Source: Edaphochlamys debaryana (Eukaryota > Chlorophyta > Chlorophyceae > Chlamydomonadales). Taken from it: a DNA stretch of 64,000 bases. Below are positions 50,001 to 61,200 of the stretch, piece after piece; within the stretch, counting starts at the first letter, position 1; each line of letters opens with the position of its first letter. A model generated the notes under the pieces. That model had not been told where the DNA came from. It did no database searches and saw only the letters and a program-made list of their open reading frames with translations. The translations under genes were made by a program, and so were the position numbers. The stretch spans positions 124,001 through 188,000 of the forward strand of contig JAEHOE010000149.1 of assembly GCA_016858145.1 (NCBI GenBank). The letters run 5' to 3'.

Positions 50001-53000
50001 CGTCAGCGCCGTCTTCATCGTTTGTACCACCGTGGCCAACCTGGGGACGACACGAGAGGAAGGCGTGGGCAGCGCAGACTTCATCAAGGTGGGGTGGGGC
50101 GGGGCCGATGCAGTTCGCTCGAGTTTCCGGATGGCCTCGTGTCAGGTCGCGCTTACTTGCGGCGGCCGGGAGCGCGCACCGCGAGGGTCTTCCACTGGTG
50201 ACCTAGCTACTAGCTGCCGTACAAATCTCCCCGCAGCATGATTGCGCGCGTTGACCTTGCCCGTCCATCCCTGGTCGTCCATGCAGATCCTTGTCGTACA
50301 CATGCAGTACTTCGTCATCATCGCACGGCTCAAGTGAGCAGCAGAGCGAAAGGGACGTACGTGCAGGGTGGCCATGTTGCCCACTTTTTGCGGCAGCGTT
50401 TGACCGCAACCTCCACGCACCCCTCGCAGCATTGCCCGTCTGCCCAAACTGCAGTCTCTCACGGTGAGTCTCCTGCATTGTACCGGTAGTGCTCAGCTTG
50501 TGTCACCCGAGGGCTTGTCCCGGTGGCCGCGCCCTGTCTATGTACTCGGACCCTCCGTCCTACCTCACTGGCGTTCCCCCGCCGGCGCTCGCCCGGCCCC
50601 TGCCGCCCAGGCTGCGCTGGCCACCGTCACCGGTGCAGAGGACTTCTTTGCCTACCGCGCATCCTGCATTGCGCCCAACACGGACAGCACACAGCAGGCG
50701 CTGGTGTCCCTCCTGAGCGCCATCGTGACACCCCTGCTGGTCACGGCAGGAGCGCTGGCCATCTGGGCGGTCCGGTACTGCATCTTCAACCGAGCCGTGT
50801 TGCGCCGTTCCCGGGGCCTGTCTCGCGAGCGAACGCCAGCAGGCAGCGGTCGCGAGACGGGCTTGCGCTTAGCCTTGAGCGGGCTGAGAGTTTCGCGCGG
50901 GTCACGTGGGCACGGTACGGAATCTGCAGCCGCAGCCGCAGTGGCGAAGGCGGCATCGGACGCTGAGGGCACCGGCGGAGCCGAGGGTGGTGAAGAGGAC
51001 GGCGTGGCAGCGGTCGAAGAGGAGGACGCTGGTGACCGCCTCTCCCAGCGCCCCTCACGAAAGTCCTCCGCAGCCCGCCGGCTGGCGTCCGCCCTGCAAC
51101 TACGTGCACTTGCAGAGAGCAGCGCCTCCATCGGCGCTGGCTTGAAGCACGCAGACCAGACGCTTTCACTTCCCCGCCAGCTGGGCATTGTGACCATGAT
51201 TGCGGTCTTCATGCTCTACCCTGCGTGGGCGGCGGCGGGCTTCAGCGTCTTCTCCTGCTATGCCATCGATAGAGGAGGCGACACAGCGCTAGGGCAGCTG
51301 GAGCAGGTGGGTCGGCAGGTGCTGCGGTGCGCGGCGGTGGGGTGAGATCGGTAGGTTTAGGGGACCATTTGAAGACTGCCATTCATTTCAGGCTGTTGCA
51401 AGGGTCTTGCAAGGTCAACAGGTCAACACATTCTGACGCATGCACGTGCCCTTGCCCATGCCATCCTCGCGCGCAGGCTACCCACCGCTGGGGCTACTGG
51501 GCTCGCGACATGAACCAGGAGTGCTACGTGGGGGTTCACGCCGGCCTGTACGTGCCCCTGGGGGTGGTGACGCTGCTGCTCTTCTGCCTCGGGCCGCCCG
51601 CCACTTCCTTCGCCATCATGTGGAGGGTACGGCACCGCCTGAAGGACTACCACACTATGCGCCTGTACGGATACATGTACAGCCGGTACAGGTACGGCAG
51701 CATGCATGCATGCGCTTCGCGGGCAGGGAAGGCAGATGGACGTTAGCGTTCTCATGTAGCGTAGCGCTTGGGTCGTGAGCTCTTGGGGCTGTGCGTGCAG
51801 CTGCCAACCGCTCCTACCGCTCCTTCCCCTGCTCCATCGCCCAGGCCGCACGTGTGCTGGTGGGACGCGTCAGTCCAGCTGCAGGTGCGGCGGGCGTGCA
51901 AGGCGCGGTTTTGTGGACCCGAGACGAAGGGCCACAAACGGCATTGACACCAACCACGTGAACCCCCTTGTGTGGCCCCTCCCCCCTCAGACCCTGGCGC
52001 TTGTGGCGGTGGAGGTGTTTGGGCGGGGGCTCATCGTGCAGTACCAGGTGGGGCCGAGGGAAGGGGTCAGAGGCGGGTGGCAACGGTTTTTACGCAAGAT
52101 GATCAAGACACCAACAGCCTGTGGACCAACATCCCTGCGCCCGGTTCGCCCCGCTCAGGCGCTCTTGCTGCTGGCTGTGCTGACGGCGGTGGGAGGCACC
52201 AATGTGCTCGTGGCGCCCCTGGCGTCGAGGCTGTTGAGGCGGCTTGAGTTCTCGTCCTCCATGGTGCTGTGCCTGACGATCACGCTATCGCTCTACTTTG
52301 CTGTGGGGGACAGCGGCTTTGCGGACTCACCAGAAGGGGTGAGGGCGGGGGAGCTGCGAGGGGCGGCCCGGCTGTACACACCTCTCCTCCTTTAGTCCCT
52401 CGTCCGATCCGGCCCCGTATCTCGAACCCCACCGTGTCCTTCACGACCCGCTCGCCTCCCGCCAACCACAGACCGGCGTGGCGGTGGTGATCCTGGTCCT
52501 CAACCTCGCCCTCATCGCCGCCTTCGCCGCCTGCCTGCTGAGGCGGGCCTGGCCGCAACTCAGCAGGCACTTCGCCACCGCAGGGCGCAGCGTGCGCCTC
52601 CCCTGGCCTCCCGCCGTCGCCGCGTGCTGCGCTGGCGGCGGCGGCCGCACAGTGGCTTCAGAGCGCTCGCACGCGCCGCCGCTTTCACACGGAGCGGCCT
52701 GGGGCGACGCCGCCGGAGCGCATGCTCAGCACACGTTTCCTGAAGCTGTCGCCGCGTATGACGGAGGAGCGGGCACGGAGGGCACGGAGGGCAGCAGCAG
52801 CCTGCTGCCGCCCTCAGGCGCTGTTCCAGAGGTCGCGGTAGCTCTGGAGACGGGCGAGGGCGAGGGCGGCGTGTGGCTGTCCCTGGCAGATGCGGCCGCC
52901 ACCGCCTCCCGCGGGAGCAGCATGCCACGCCTGGTTCCCTTCACGCCCCGGGCGAAGGAGGACCCGGCCCAGGCGGGCCCCTGGAGTGGGTCGGAGCGGC

Positions 53001-53035
53001 TGGCAGGAGCGCGCCTGAGCGACACGCCTGATTAG
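41002..53035 (+). CDS. gene C: SRCR / Pro-rich / beta-helix multipass membrane receptor-like protein, 20 exons
   Basis: Exons: 41002-41185, 41713-41792, 42003-42034, 42279-42335, 42608-42692, 43130-43247, 43431-44521, 44803-46204, 46513-48306, 48408-48611, 48792-49078, 49207-50088, 50287-50333, 50430-50463, 50611-51306, 51477-51691, 51845-51884, 51991-52047, 52159-52338, 52472-53035. Phases agree (8049 nt, 2682 residues). Exons 3, 12, 13, 14, 15, 16, 17, 18 and 19 (32, 882, 47, 34, 696, 215, 40, 57, 180 nt) equal those of gene B. The order is signal sequence, six-Cys SRCR domain (GSVC, VVCR, VRC, HEC, TDC, LIC), Ala/Pro linker, beta-helix, stalk with GYTGNLCAAC, multipass domain with RKSSAARR loop and DMNQECY, and a 150-residue Ala/Gly/Ser-rich tail. 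The start is weak: the hydrophobic core (LVCIGLLLAAALVGG) begins near residue 37, unlike the short MW... starts of B and B'. Function is inferred to match gene B. Confidence 0.84.
41713..43247 (+). other. SRCR domain of gene C (five exons)
   Basis: Exons of 80, 32, 57, 85 and 118 nt encode NGVRLLG, IYHDGVWGSVC, LNGWSRREAARNN, VVCRQLGLV, DRVRCD and HECDFEGWGVTDC. All six cysteines and the intron phases match gene B. The two variable loops, after LNGW and after RQLGL, are shorter than in B and B', so most change lies in loops while the Cys scaffold is fixed. Confidence 0.86.
47047..47917 (+). repeat. near-identical tract shared by genes B and C (copy in C)
   Basis: This is the counterpart of 29153-30023 in exon 9 of gene C. 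It encodes several consecutive beta-helix rungs. The rest of the exon upstream (46530-47046) is similar but clearly diverged. Confidence 0.9.
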
Positions 53036-54150
53036 CAGGAGCCTGCTTGAGCTAGCGGAGCATGCACCAGCTGGAAGGACAGGAGCAGGAGCGCGGGAGC
53101 ACGAGATTAGGGGCGCGCTTGAGGGCGTGCATGGAGCGCTATGCCCGGAGCCGTGGGGTGAGCGCAGTGGAACGTTTGGGTGGGCCGTGATTGATCGGGC
53201 GAGCAAGCACCTTGCTGCGGAACTGTTCTAGAAGCTGGGCGTACGTCTGGGTCAAGGAGCAACGAACGCAAAAGCTTCCTTCGGTTGGTTAGCAGGGTTT
53301 CTAGCAACCGGTGGCCGCACCGGCAGCCAGCAGCAGGATGCCGGCAGGATGAACGGTTGGGTGGACGGGTTTGGTGAAGAGGAAACTCCATGAGCAATGG
53401 ACGCAGGTTGTCTGGGGAAGTGAGGGGGAAATAATCCGGAAGACTGATGATATGGGAGAGGGGTGGCTTATGGCTTTAAGTCGGCACGCAGGTACGGCAT
53501 GCGTGGTGTGTCGCCGCATGAGTGCCTCGGATTGATTTGAGGCGGTTTAACTGCTTCCAATTGCGGCACTTATATTACGGCTGTCTGCTCGCTGCTTTTG
53601 GGTCCGTCTCGTATCGTCCCCTTGCTGGTTACGGTATTAGAGCCTTGCTTGCCTGCCACTCTGAGCACGCGTCATCCTTCTGCAGAATTCGCCATCGATT
53701 ATAGACGCACAGTGTGGCCTTGTGGCTTTATGTGCAACTAGTTGCAGAAGTGCATTGGCTAATCTAATGAATAGAGTGCATGTAGTCAGCAGGTTGGCCT
53801 CGTAGGAGCGCTGATGGGGCAAGCATGCATAATTAAATGCGGGCCCAGCGTGTTTTGGGCTTGCAAGCAGCTTCTAGGTAGGTAGCTCTCTGTGCAGCAT
53901 AAGAGGCCTTGTGTGCCGCCGGGTAGATTTTCATGTCTTTGTCATGTCTGTCCACGCGCGTACTCAGTCAGAGTGTGTTGCTAGCTAACCTTGCGCAATT
54001 CTCTGAGGGCAGTCGCGACACGGTGCACTTGCTCTAAGCTCGATGGACCATAATCATCCCGGATGGGGGAACCCCAATTGGCTTGAACACGGCCTCTTGG
54101 ACCGGCGGGGATAGTTTGCTACTCACACTTCAGTCCGCATAGCACCACAG

Positions 54151-54288
54151 ACTCCCGCGGCCACCAACATCTGCTACCTGACCTACATGGGCGCTGTGCA
54201 CGAGCAGCGCCCGGCGGCGCTGTGCCGGAACCTGCCAGCCGGAGTCGCTGGCGCGGCGGCTGGCGGCGCGCAGGGTGGTGGCGGGTAG
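54151..54288 (+). pseudogene. coding-like relic exon
   Basis: After a good acceptor (CACCACAG) there is an open stretch of 45 codons ending in TAG. It reads TPAATNICYLTYMGAVHEQR and continues into an Ala/Gly-rich tail. The first half has the mixed composition of real protein, unlike the surrounding DNA. I see no upstream exon and recognise no family. It may be a gene fragment carried by a mobile element, or chance. Confidence 0.3.
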
Positions 54289-54412
54289 CGGCGGCTAGGA
54301 GGTGGCGGAGCGGTGTCCGTGTAGATAAGACGGGGCAGCTAAGTCTGTGCCGAGGGGTGCGAGTCCCCCGACAACCTGCTAATTACGCGTTAAAGCTCGG
54401 TTTGAGTATAGT

Positions 54413-54475
54413 GCGCCCACGGTTACCACGGGGAATGGGTCGCGTAGCAGATGGGTGAGGGGCTCAGCCCTTTTT
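54413..54475. repeat. dispersed repeat, copy 2
   Basis: GGTTACCACGGGGAATGGG followed by TCGCGTAGCAGATGGGTGAGG and GGCTCAGCCCT matches the copy at 40.1 kb. Flanks differ. Its length and identity suggest an interspersed repeat family. Confidence 0.6.
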
Positions 54476-54635
54476 CGCCCCCATGGGGGCGCCCTGCGCT
54501 TGTCATGTCGCCCCACGCTTGTCATGTCGCCATCGGGCCATAATGTTGATCTGGTGGAGCGGTTGCCCTTCGTTCGCACTGATCCGTCAACGGCTGCGGT
54601 CGCCATTGCCATAACGGCCTGAGCACAAAATCTGT

Positions 54636-54640
54636 TTACA
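54636..54640 (-). terminator. TGTAA poly(A) signal, probable end of the NAD kinase transcript
   Basis: TTACA on the plus strand is TGTAA on the minus strand. It is the first such motif I find downstream of the NAD kinase stop at 55283, giving a 3' UTR of about 640 nt, a normal length for volvocine genes. Confidence 0.5.
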
Positions 54641-55282
54641 CGTCCCTGTCCCTACGGCCTCTCACCAATAGGGATTCGGGAGCCGCCAGTAGCCAGCGCC
54701 CTGGCACCTCTCTACACGCGCCCACTACCCCCACGTCATCGCTGCAGGGCGCCCAACTAGCCCAGCACGTGAGACTGCACTCAACTCACGGCCCGCAGGG
54801 CTTCGCAACACAACAGGGACAAGACAGGCCTGCAAAACCAAAATGCTTAACAGACAGATCATTATTCTCACGGGAAATTCCCCAACATGACGTTGCTGCA
54901 ATACATCCTGCTGGTGGTACCGCTGCTGTGCGGCCAGCCTACCCCAGGGCCCGCGAAGGCCGCGACGCCCAACCATGATCCCTACCCCTTTCCCCCCGCC
55001 TCCCCCTCCCACTACTCTCTTGGGACCACTACCACTGCTCCCATGTCCCATGTCGCTTCCCTGCCTCCCTACCCCTCACCACCACCCCTCTAATAGACAG
55101 GATTCCACACCCTAGGGCCGGCCGGCCTCCTGCCGTGCCAACGTTTCTTCGGCTGCCTCCTGAGGTTCCAGTGCAGCCCCTCCCGCCCTTCCCCCTAACC
55201 CCCCTCAACCTTCCCCTCCTCCCCCGTCAACCGTCCCCTCCTCCCCCTTTCCCCAACCTCCCGCCACCCTCCCACCCCCCCA

Positions 55283-58200
55283 CTACTGCCCCGCCCCCGC
55301 CTGCTGCCGCCGCAGGTTCCAGTGCAGGCCCTCCCGCACGCCGCTGAACCAGTCCCGCGAGGCGTCCCGGGAGCACACCGTGGGCACGGGCCAGGCGCTC
55401 ATGCGGATCATGACGGCGTCGCCGGGGCCCAGCGGCTGCCGGTCCTTGCCGTCGAAGGAGCACCACATCTGGGCGCGGCTGTTGGCGGGGACCTGGGGGG
55501 TGGGCGGCGGGTGGGAGGGTGAGGGGGTGAGGAAGGGTGTGTGTGAGGAGGTTGTGGGAGAGGGGTTTCAGGGGTAGGGGAGGGGGTAGGGGGTGGGGCC
55601 GTCGAAGGCAGGAGCAACACACCCGTGTGGGTGAAACCGTTGGCGGGGGAGAGAGAGAGACCCGACAACCATCAACCGCCACCAACCGCCATCAACCGCC
55701 CACGTGGCCCACCTGCACGCAGAGCGACACGTGGTCCGGGAAGATGAGCGGTCGGAAGGACAGCGAGTGGGGGCAGACGGGCGTGAAGAGGATGCCGGGC
55801 ACCTGCGGAGGCGTGGGACGGGGACGGGCAGGTCGGGGGTCAGGAGAGCCGGCCGACGCACGCACAGGGAGCGCCGGTGCACGGGGAGCGCACGGGGAGC
55901 CAACCCCCGTCGTCGTTCAACCCCCCGCCTGCGGGTGCACCAAGGACCCATCCAAGGCCCCGCTAACCCACGTCCTTCCGAGGCTCTGCCGACGTCTATG
56001 CAGCTCAGTCAATGCTGCTGCTCTCCGCAATACGTTTCAACCCCCACCCACACACCCACACACTCCACCCCCCACCCCCACCTGCGGGTGCACCATGGAC
56101 CCCCACACCCACACACTCCACCCCCCACCCCCACCTGCGGGTGCACCATGGAGCCCCCCGCCGCCAGGTTGTAGGCGGTGGAGCCCGTGGGGGTGGCCAC
56201 GATGAGCCCGTCGCCCTGGGGGGGGGAGAGGAGGGGAGGCAGGGGGGCCGGGAGGAGGGGGGCAGGACGGGCAGGAGGGACAGGTTAGGGAGGGTACAGG
56301 TGACTGGTGCCCACAAGCGAAAGTGAGAGGCGCCACCCCTCCGTACCCTGCCCTGGCGCCACGCCCCGAGCTGCCAAACGCCCACGTCCCCTCGTGCTCA
56401 GCCGTCACCAACCACCGGACAACCACCCCGCCCCGTACCGGCCCTCCGTACCTGCACGTGCGTCACGAAGGCGCCGTCGCAGTAGCACTCGAGGTTGGTT
56501 AGGAAGGAGCTGATGCCGCGATCTATAACCACCTCGTTGAGGACCACCCATTCGCGCCGGGGCCCGTGCGGGCCCAGCCCGGACCCATCCAGGCCCAGCC
56601 CGGGCCCAGCGCCCTGGGCCCCACTGACGCCGCTGGCGCTAGATCCGCTCCGGGCTGAGTCAGCGTCGCTGTTGCTCTCGCTGCGGGCTTCGTCGTGATC
56701 GGATCCAGATCCAGATTCTGCCCGAGATCCAGATCCGTGGCCGCCGTTCGCGGCGGGGTCGGGGATGGGGATGGGCGTAGAGGTGGCGGAGCGGGGCGGC
56801 GGCACGAGGGCGGGGGTGGAGGCGGCGGCGGGGAGGCCGGGGGGCGTCGGGGCGGAGGCGGAGGGGGGCAGGGCGCAGGCTGCGCCCGGGGCGGGGGCTG
56901 CCTCCGAGGCCCGTACAATGTGGGCGTGGATGCGGTGGCGGACCATAATGGGGAAACCGCCTGGGGGGGTAGGTGGGGGTGGGGAGGGATGCGGGTGGGA
57001 AGGAGGGCGCTGTTGTACAACAGGCACGTGCGAGCACAACCGCCCGACCTTCTCTCCCTCTTTCCCCACCCCCCCAAGCCCCCTCACCCTCCAGCACGTG
57101 CCCCAGCACCCCCAGCACGTCCGCCGGGTCGAAGGGCGTCAGGAAGCCCAGCGAGCCCAGGTTGAAGGGCACCACGGGGGGGACCGACTGGTTGCCGAAG
57201 ATGTGGCAAGTCCACAGCACCGTGCCGTCGCCTGGGGGGTTGTGGGGGTGAGAAAGGGGGGAAGGGGAGGGGGGCTTTTGAGGGGGAGGAGGGGAAGGGA
57301 GTGGGGAGAGCGGACGGGGTTGCACGAGAAGTAGGGCCGGGGAAGGTGGAGGGATGAGGTGTGTCACGGCATGTGTGCATGCCTTCAAGCCTGCAGCCCC
57401 CTCACCTCCCAGCACCACCACAAAGTCCACGGCCGCCGCCACGTCGGACGGCACCATCTGACTAAGGCAGTCCTCCCCCTCGCCCGCCTCCCAGCTCCGC
57501 AGCAGCGGCACGCCCGTACGGCAGCCGGGCATGCCGGCCTCGCCGCCGCCGCCGCCGCCGCATGCCCCGTCCTCGTCATCGCTGCCGCTGCCGCCGCCGC
57601 CGCCGTCGTCGCCCTCCTCGCTCCCCTCCTCCCACAGGGCCTCCAGCACCGCACGTTCTTCCGCGTCCGCCCGGGCCCGGGCTCGCGCCGCCAAGCCGGC
57701 CTCCCCGCCCTCGACGCCGCCGCCGCCGTCAACCCTGCCGCCGCCGCCGCCGCCGTCACTGCTGTCTGCTTCGGGGAGGTCGCGGCGGCCGCTGGCGCTG
57801 CCGCTGCCGCCGCTGGCGCTGCTGAGGCCGCTGCGGGCCCGGCGCGGCAGGCCCCGCCTGGGCCCGGCGGGGCCCAGGCGGGGCCCGGGCTCCCGCTGGC
57901 AGGCCAGGCCCAGGTCGGTCTTGAGCATCGAGGGCTCGACGTACGTCGCGACCCCCTGCTCGTGCAGCCACGTGAGTACGGCATGGAACGTGGGCTGTAC
58001 GGCAGGGCTGGGTTTCGCGATCACGAGAGCCGCAGCCGGCCTCGTGACCCAGTACAGCGCCACACAGGCGGGCTCGGGGCTGGCGGCCTGGCATGTACGG
58101 CAGGACGGGCCGTCGGCGGCGGCGGCGGAGGCGGCGGGCGCCAGCGGCCCCGGCCCCGGCGTCGGTGCGGCGCCGGTCTGCCCCGGCGGCTGAAGCTTGG

Positions 58201-61200
58201 CTTGCGGAGTGGGGGCGTGGGTGGACGGAATTGAGGTGAGGGCGGTGTCAGCGAAGGGCCGTGGCGCGCTGGCGGCGGCGGCGTCGAGCGCAGCCCCGCC
58301 GCCGCTGGGCGGCGCCGGCCCCAGGCGCGACGCAGCGCCGCCGCCGCCGCAAGCGGCGGCAGAGGCGGCGGAGGCGGAGGCAGGCGCCGCCGGGGTGAGG
58401 GTCGAGGCCGTCGGGGAGGAGGAGAAGTCGGGGCGCCGGGGCGCTGGAGCGCTGGCGCGGGCCCTCAGGAGCCTCTCCTCATCCGGACCGCTGCCGCCGC
58501 CATCCCGATCCCGATCTCGATCCCGATCTCGATCTCGGCCGAAGTGCAGCGGCGATCCGGCGCGTGCCATGGTGCCGGGCCCTGGCGTGCTGCCGGGGGA
58601 CGTGCTGAGCGTGCTGAGGTGCCGCGGGGAGCCGGGCTGCGGGGGAGGGCGCGGGGGAAGGGGGTGCGGACAGAAGTTTTAGGGGCGGAGGAAGAGCTGG
58701 CGAACGGGGGAAATGTGGTTGGCAAGATGCGATGGAGTGGGGCAAGGGGAGCCCAGAGTCACATGAAGCAGCACTTGGCAGGGCTACCGATGGAGGGGGG
58801 GGCCGTGCCGCAGCAAATGACTCTGCCCTCTGCCCTTGGACGGCTGCCCTCCCCAAGGGCCTGCGGGTCCGTGCCGCACCTGGGGCGGCAGGTTGAGGTT
58901 GCACGTGGCCCGGTTGCAGCGGATGAGATTGGAGGACTGGGCGATGGAGGCCAGATCGTCGTGGAGCTTGGACAGCTGCTTGTGGAGCGAGCCTGGGGGG
59001 AGGGGGGGAATGAAGGGGGGGTAATGGGGTGTGATAACTGAGCGGGGTTGCGTCTCCTGCGCCCGGGTGATGGGGGGCAGGGGACAGGTGGGGACAGCGG
59101 TGAATGGAGGGAGCCGTGGGGCGTCGGAGGGGGGGTGATGGGGGGCGGGGGACCCCGGCCGAGGGAGATAGTACCGGTACCCCCTCAGCATGCGGCGTGC
59201 TGTACCGTGCACGTGTACCCCTGAACCCTCGAAGCAGGACCCCCTCGTCGCGTGGGTGCGTGAACGTGTGCCCCACCTCCCAATTCCCAACTGCCAGCTC
59301 CCAACCCGCCTGCTAGATCCTTGGCAAACCAGCGCTCTCAGCAAGCCCCCTTCTCACCCGCGTGCCACGACAGCTCCTCGTGTGTGGGTGCGTCCATGTG
59401 GTTACCCCCGTGGCCCCCGTGGTGGTGGTGGCCCCCGTGGGACCCGTGGGACCCGCCGTGGGCCCCGTGGGCCCCGAGCGAGTGGGCGTGTGGGCCCGGC
59501 CGGGCCCCGTGGGGCTGCATGGTGTGGGACCGCGGAAGGGAGGGGTGGACGAGGGAGGGGTGGCGGTGGGAACGCTGGGGTTGGAGCAGGGAGGTGCCCG
59601 GGGGGCGGCGGCCGAGCGTGGCGGGAAGGGACTCGCGGCGGGGTACGGGCGTGGTGAGGGAGTGCTGGATGGGGAGGGGCGGCGGGGGGGTGGCGAAGAG
59701 CCCTCCGCTGCCAGCTGCAGGCAGCGCGCCGTTGGGGCCCGGGCTGGGCCCGGGCCCGGGCCCGGTGCTTGGGCCTGGGCCTGGGCTGGGCCCCGTGGGG
59801 CCCATGGCTGCCGCGGCGATGGGGCTGGAGCGGTAGGGGGTGACGGCGGATTGTGTGCGGGGGACGAAGTCGTCCCCGGGGGTGGGGGAGCGGAAGGTGT
59901 CGGGGCTGGGGCGGAGGAAGGCGGAGCCGCGCGTTAGCCCCAGTCCGGCGGCGGGTTCGGGTGCCTCCGGACCGGGGCCGGCTGCTTCTGTTGCGTCCGC
60001 AGCAGTGGTGGAGGGCTTGGTTGGGTGTGGAGATGCAGCAGCGGGCTCATCTGCCCGTCTCTGCGATGGAGGAAGCATGAGTGCTGCACTGCCGCTGGAT
60101 GCGGCCTCGGGTCCCCGCGACGCGGCGTTGGCGACACGAAGGATGGCCTCAGCTGATTCCGCGAGGACCGCAACCCGCACCGCCGCCTCCGCCGCCGCTG
60201 CCGCCACCTCCGCCGCGCCGTCGGGGCGCGCCCCCGCCGCCTCCGCCGGCGGCTCCACGGCCCCAGCCGGCGCCGCCGCTGCCGTCGGCTCCTGACTCGA
60301 GCCCAGCGGCGCCGCCAGGAACGACGCCGCCGTCGTAGCCGCCGCCGCCACAGCCGCCGGCAGTGCACCCGACACGGATTGCGCTCGGGCCGGCATTGCC
60401 ACCGCCGCCGGCGCCGACCCGACGGCAGCGCCGCCGCCGTCGAGGGAAGATCCTGGAGATCCGCCGCCGCTGGCTCCCGGCCATGACGGCGGCGGCACCG
60501 CCAGGTCATCAGCGGAGGTGCTCTCCCGCAGCCCAGCGCCGCCGCCGCCAGCGCGGTCTCGGCCGCCGCCGCCGCCAGTGGCGGCGGCGGCGGCGGCGGA
60601 GGCAGCGGAAGGGGTGGCGGCGGCAGAGGCAAGGGATGCGGACCCGGCACCGCTGGTCGGGCCGCTGCCGCCGACACTGCCGCCGCCGCCGACGTCGCCG
60701 CTGCCGCCTCGGAGCATGGGCCCGAATGTGGTCAGCTGTCGGAATGTGTTGGGGTCTCCTGCGAGGGGGCATGAGCACACACACGCTAAAGCCAGGGTCC
60801 CGCTTGTTGATGCTGTCGGCTTCGCTTTACTGGCTAGTAAGATAGCGTCAGCACACAAGCCGTCAGCTGCGCATTTCACGTCCTCTCCATCCCAACAGCG
60901 CCCAAACCCTCCCTCCCTCCGCCCTGCACTCTCGCCGCGGCCTCCCTCAGCCCCACGCTGTGTCCCAGTCACGGCCCCCTCGCGCCCATCCCGCAGCCCT
61001 CACCATTGCCGCCCCTCAGCACCAGCTTGAACCCCGCCCGGCTGTGCCCTCGCATGCCGCCGGTCCCGCCGGCGCTGGTGGCCAGGCTGCTGAGGCTACT
61101 GCTGCTAGCCATCCTCCCGCTACCGCCGCCGCCGCCGCCGCCAGTGCTAGTGCCGCCGCCGCCGCCGCCGCCGCTGGCGCCGCCGGCGGCGCTGCCGCTG

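Larger units (their letters stand above)
53036..54635. other. intergenic region between convergent gene C and NAD kinase
   Basis: It holds the 3' UTR of gene C; no TGTAA was found on the plus strand. Two items are listed separately: a short coding-like relic at 54151 and a dispersed repeat at 54413. The stretch CGCTTGTCATGTCGCC is also directly repeated near 54497-54532. Confidence 0.55.

Noticed and set aside
57359..58234. Plus-strand open frame of 291 codons over the NAD kinase
   Set aside because: It is antisense to an exon with recognised catalytic motifs and is only Ala/Gly-rich, as expected from GC bias.
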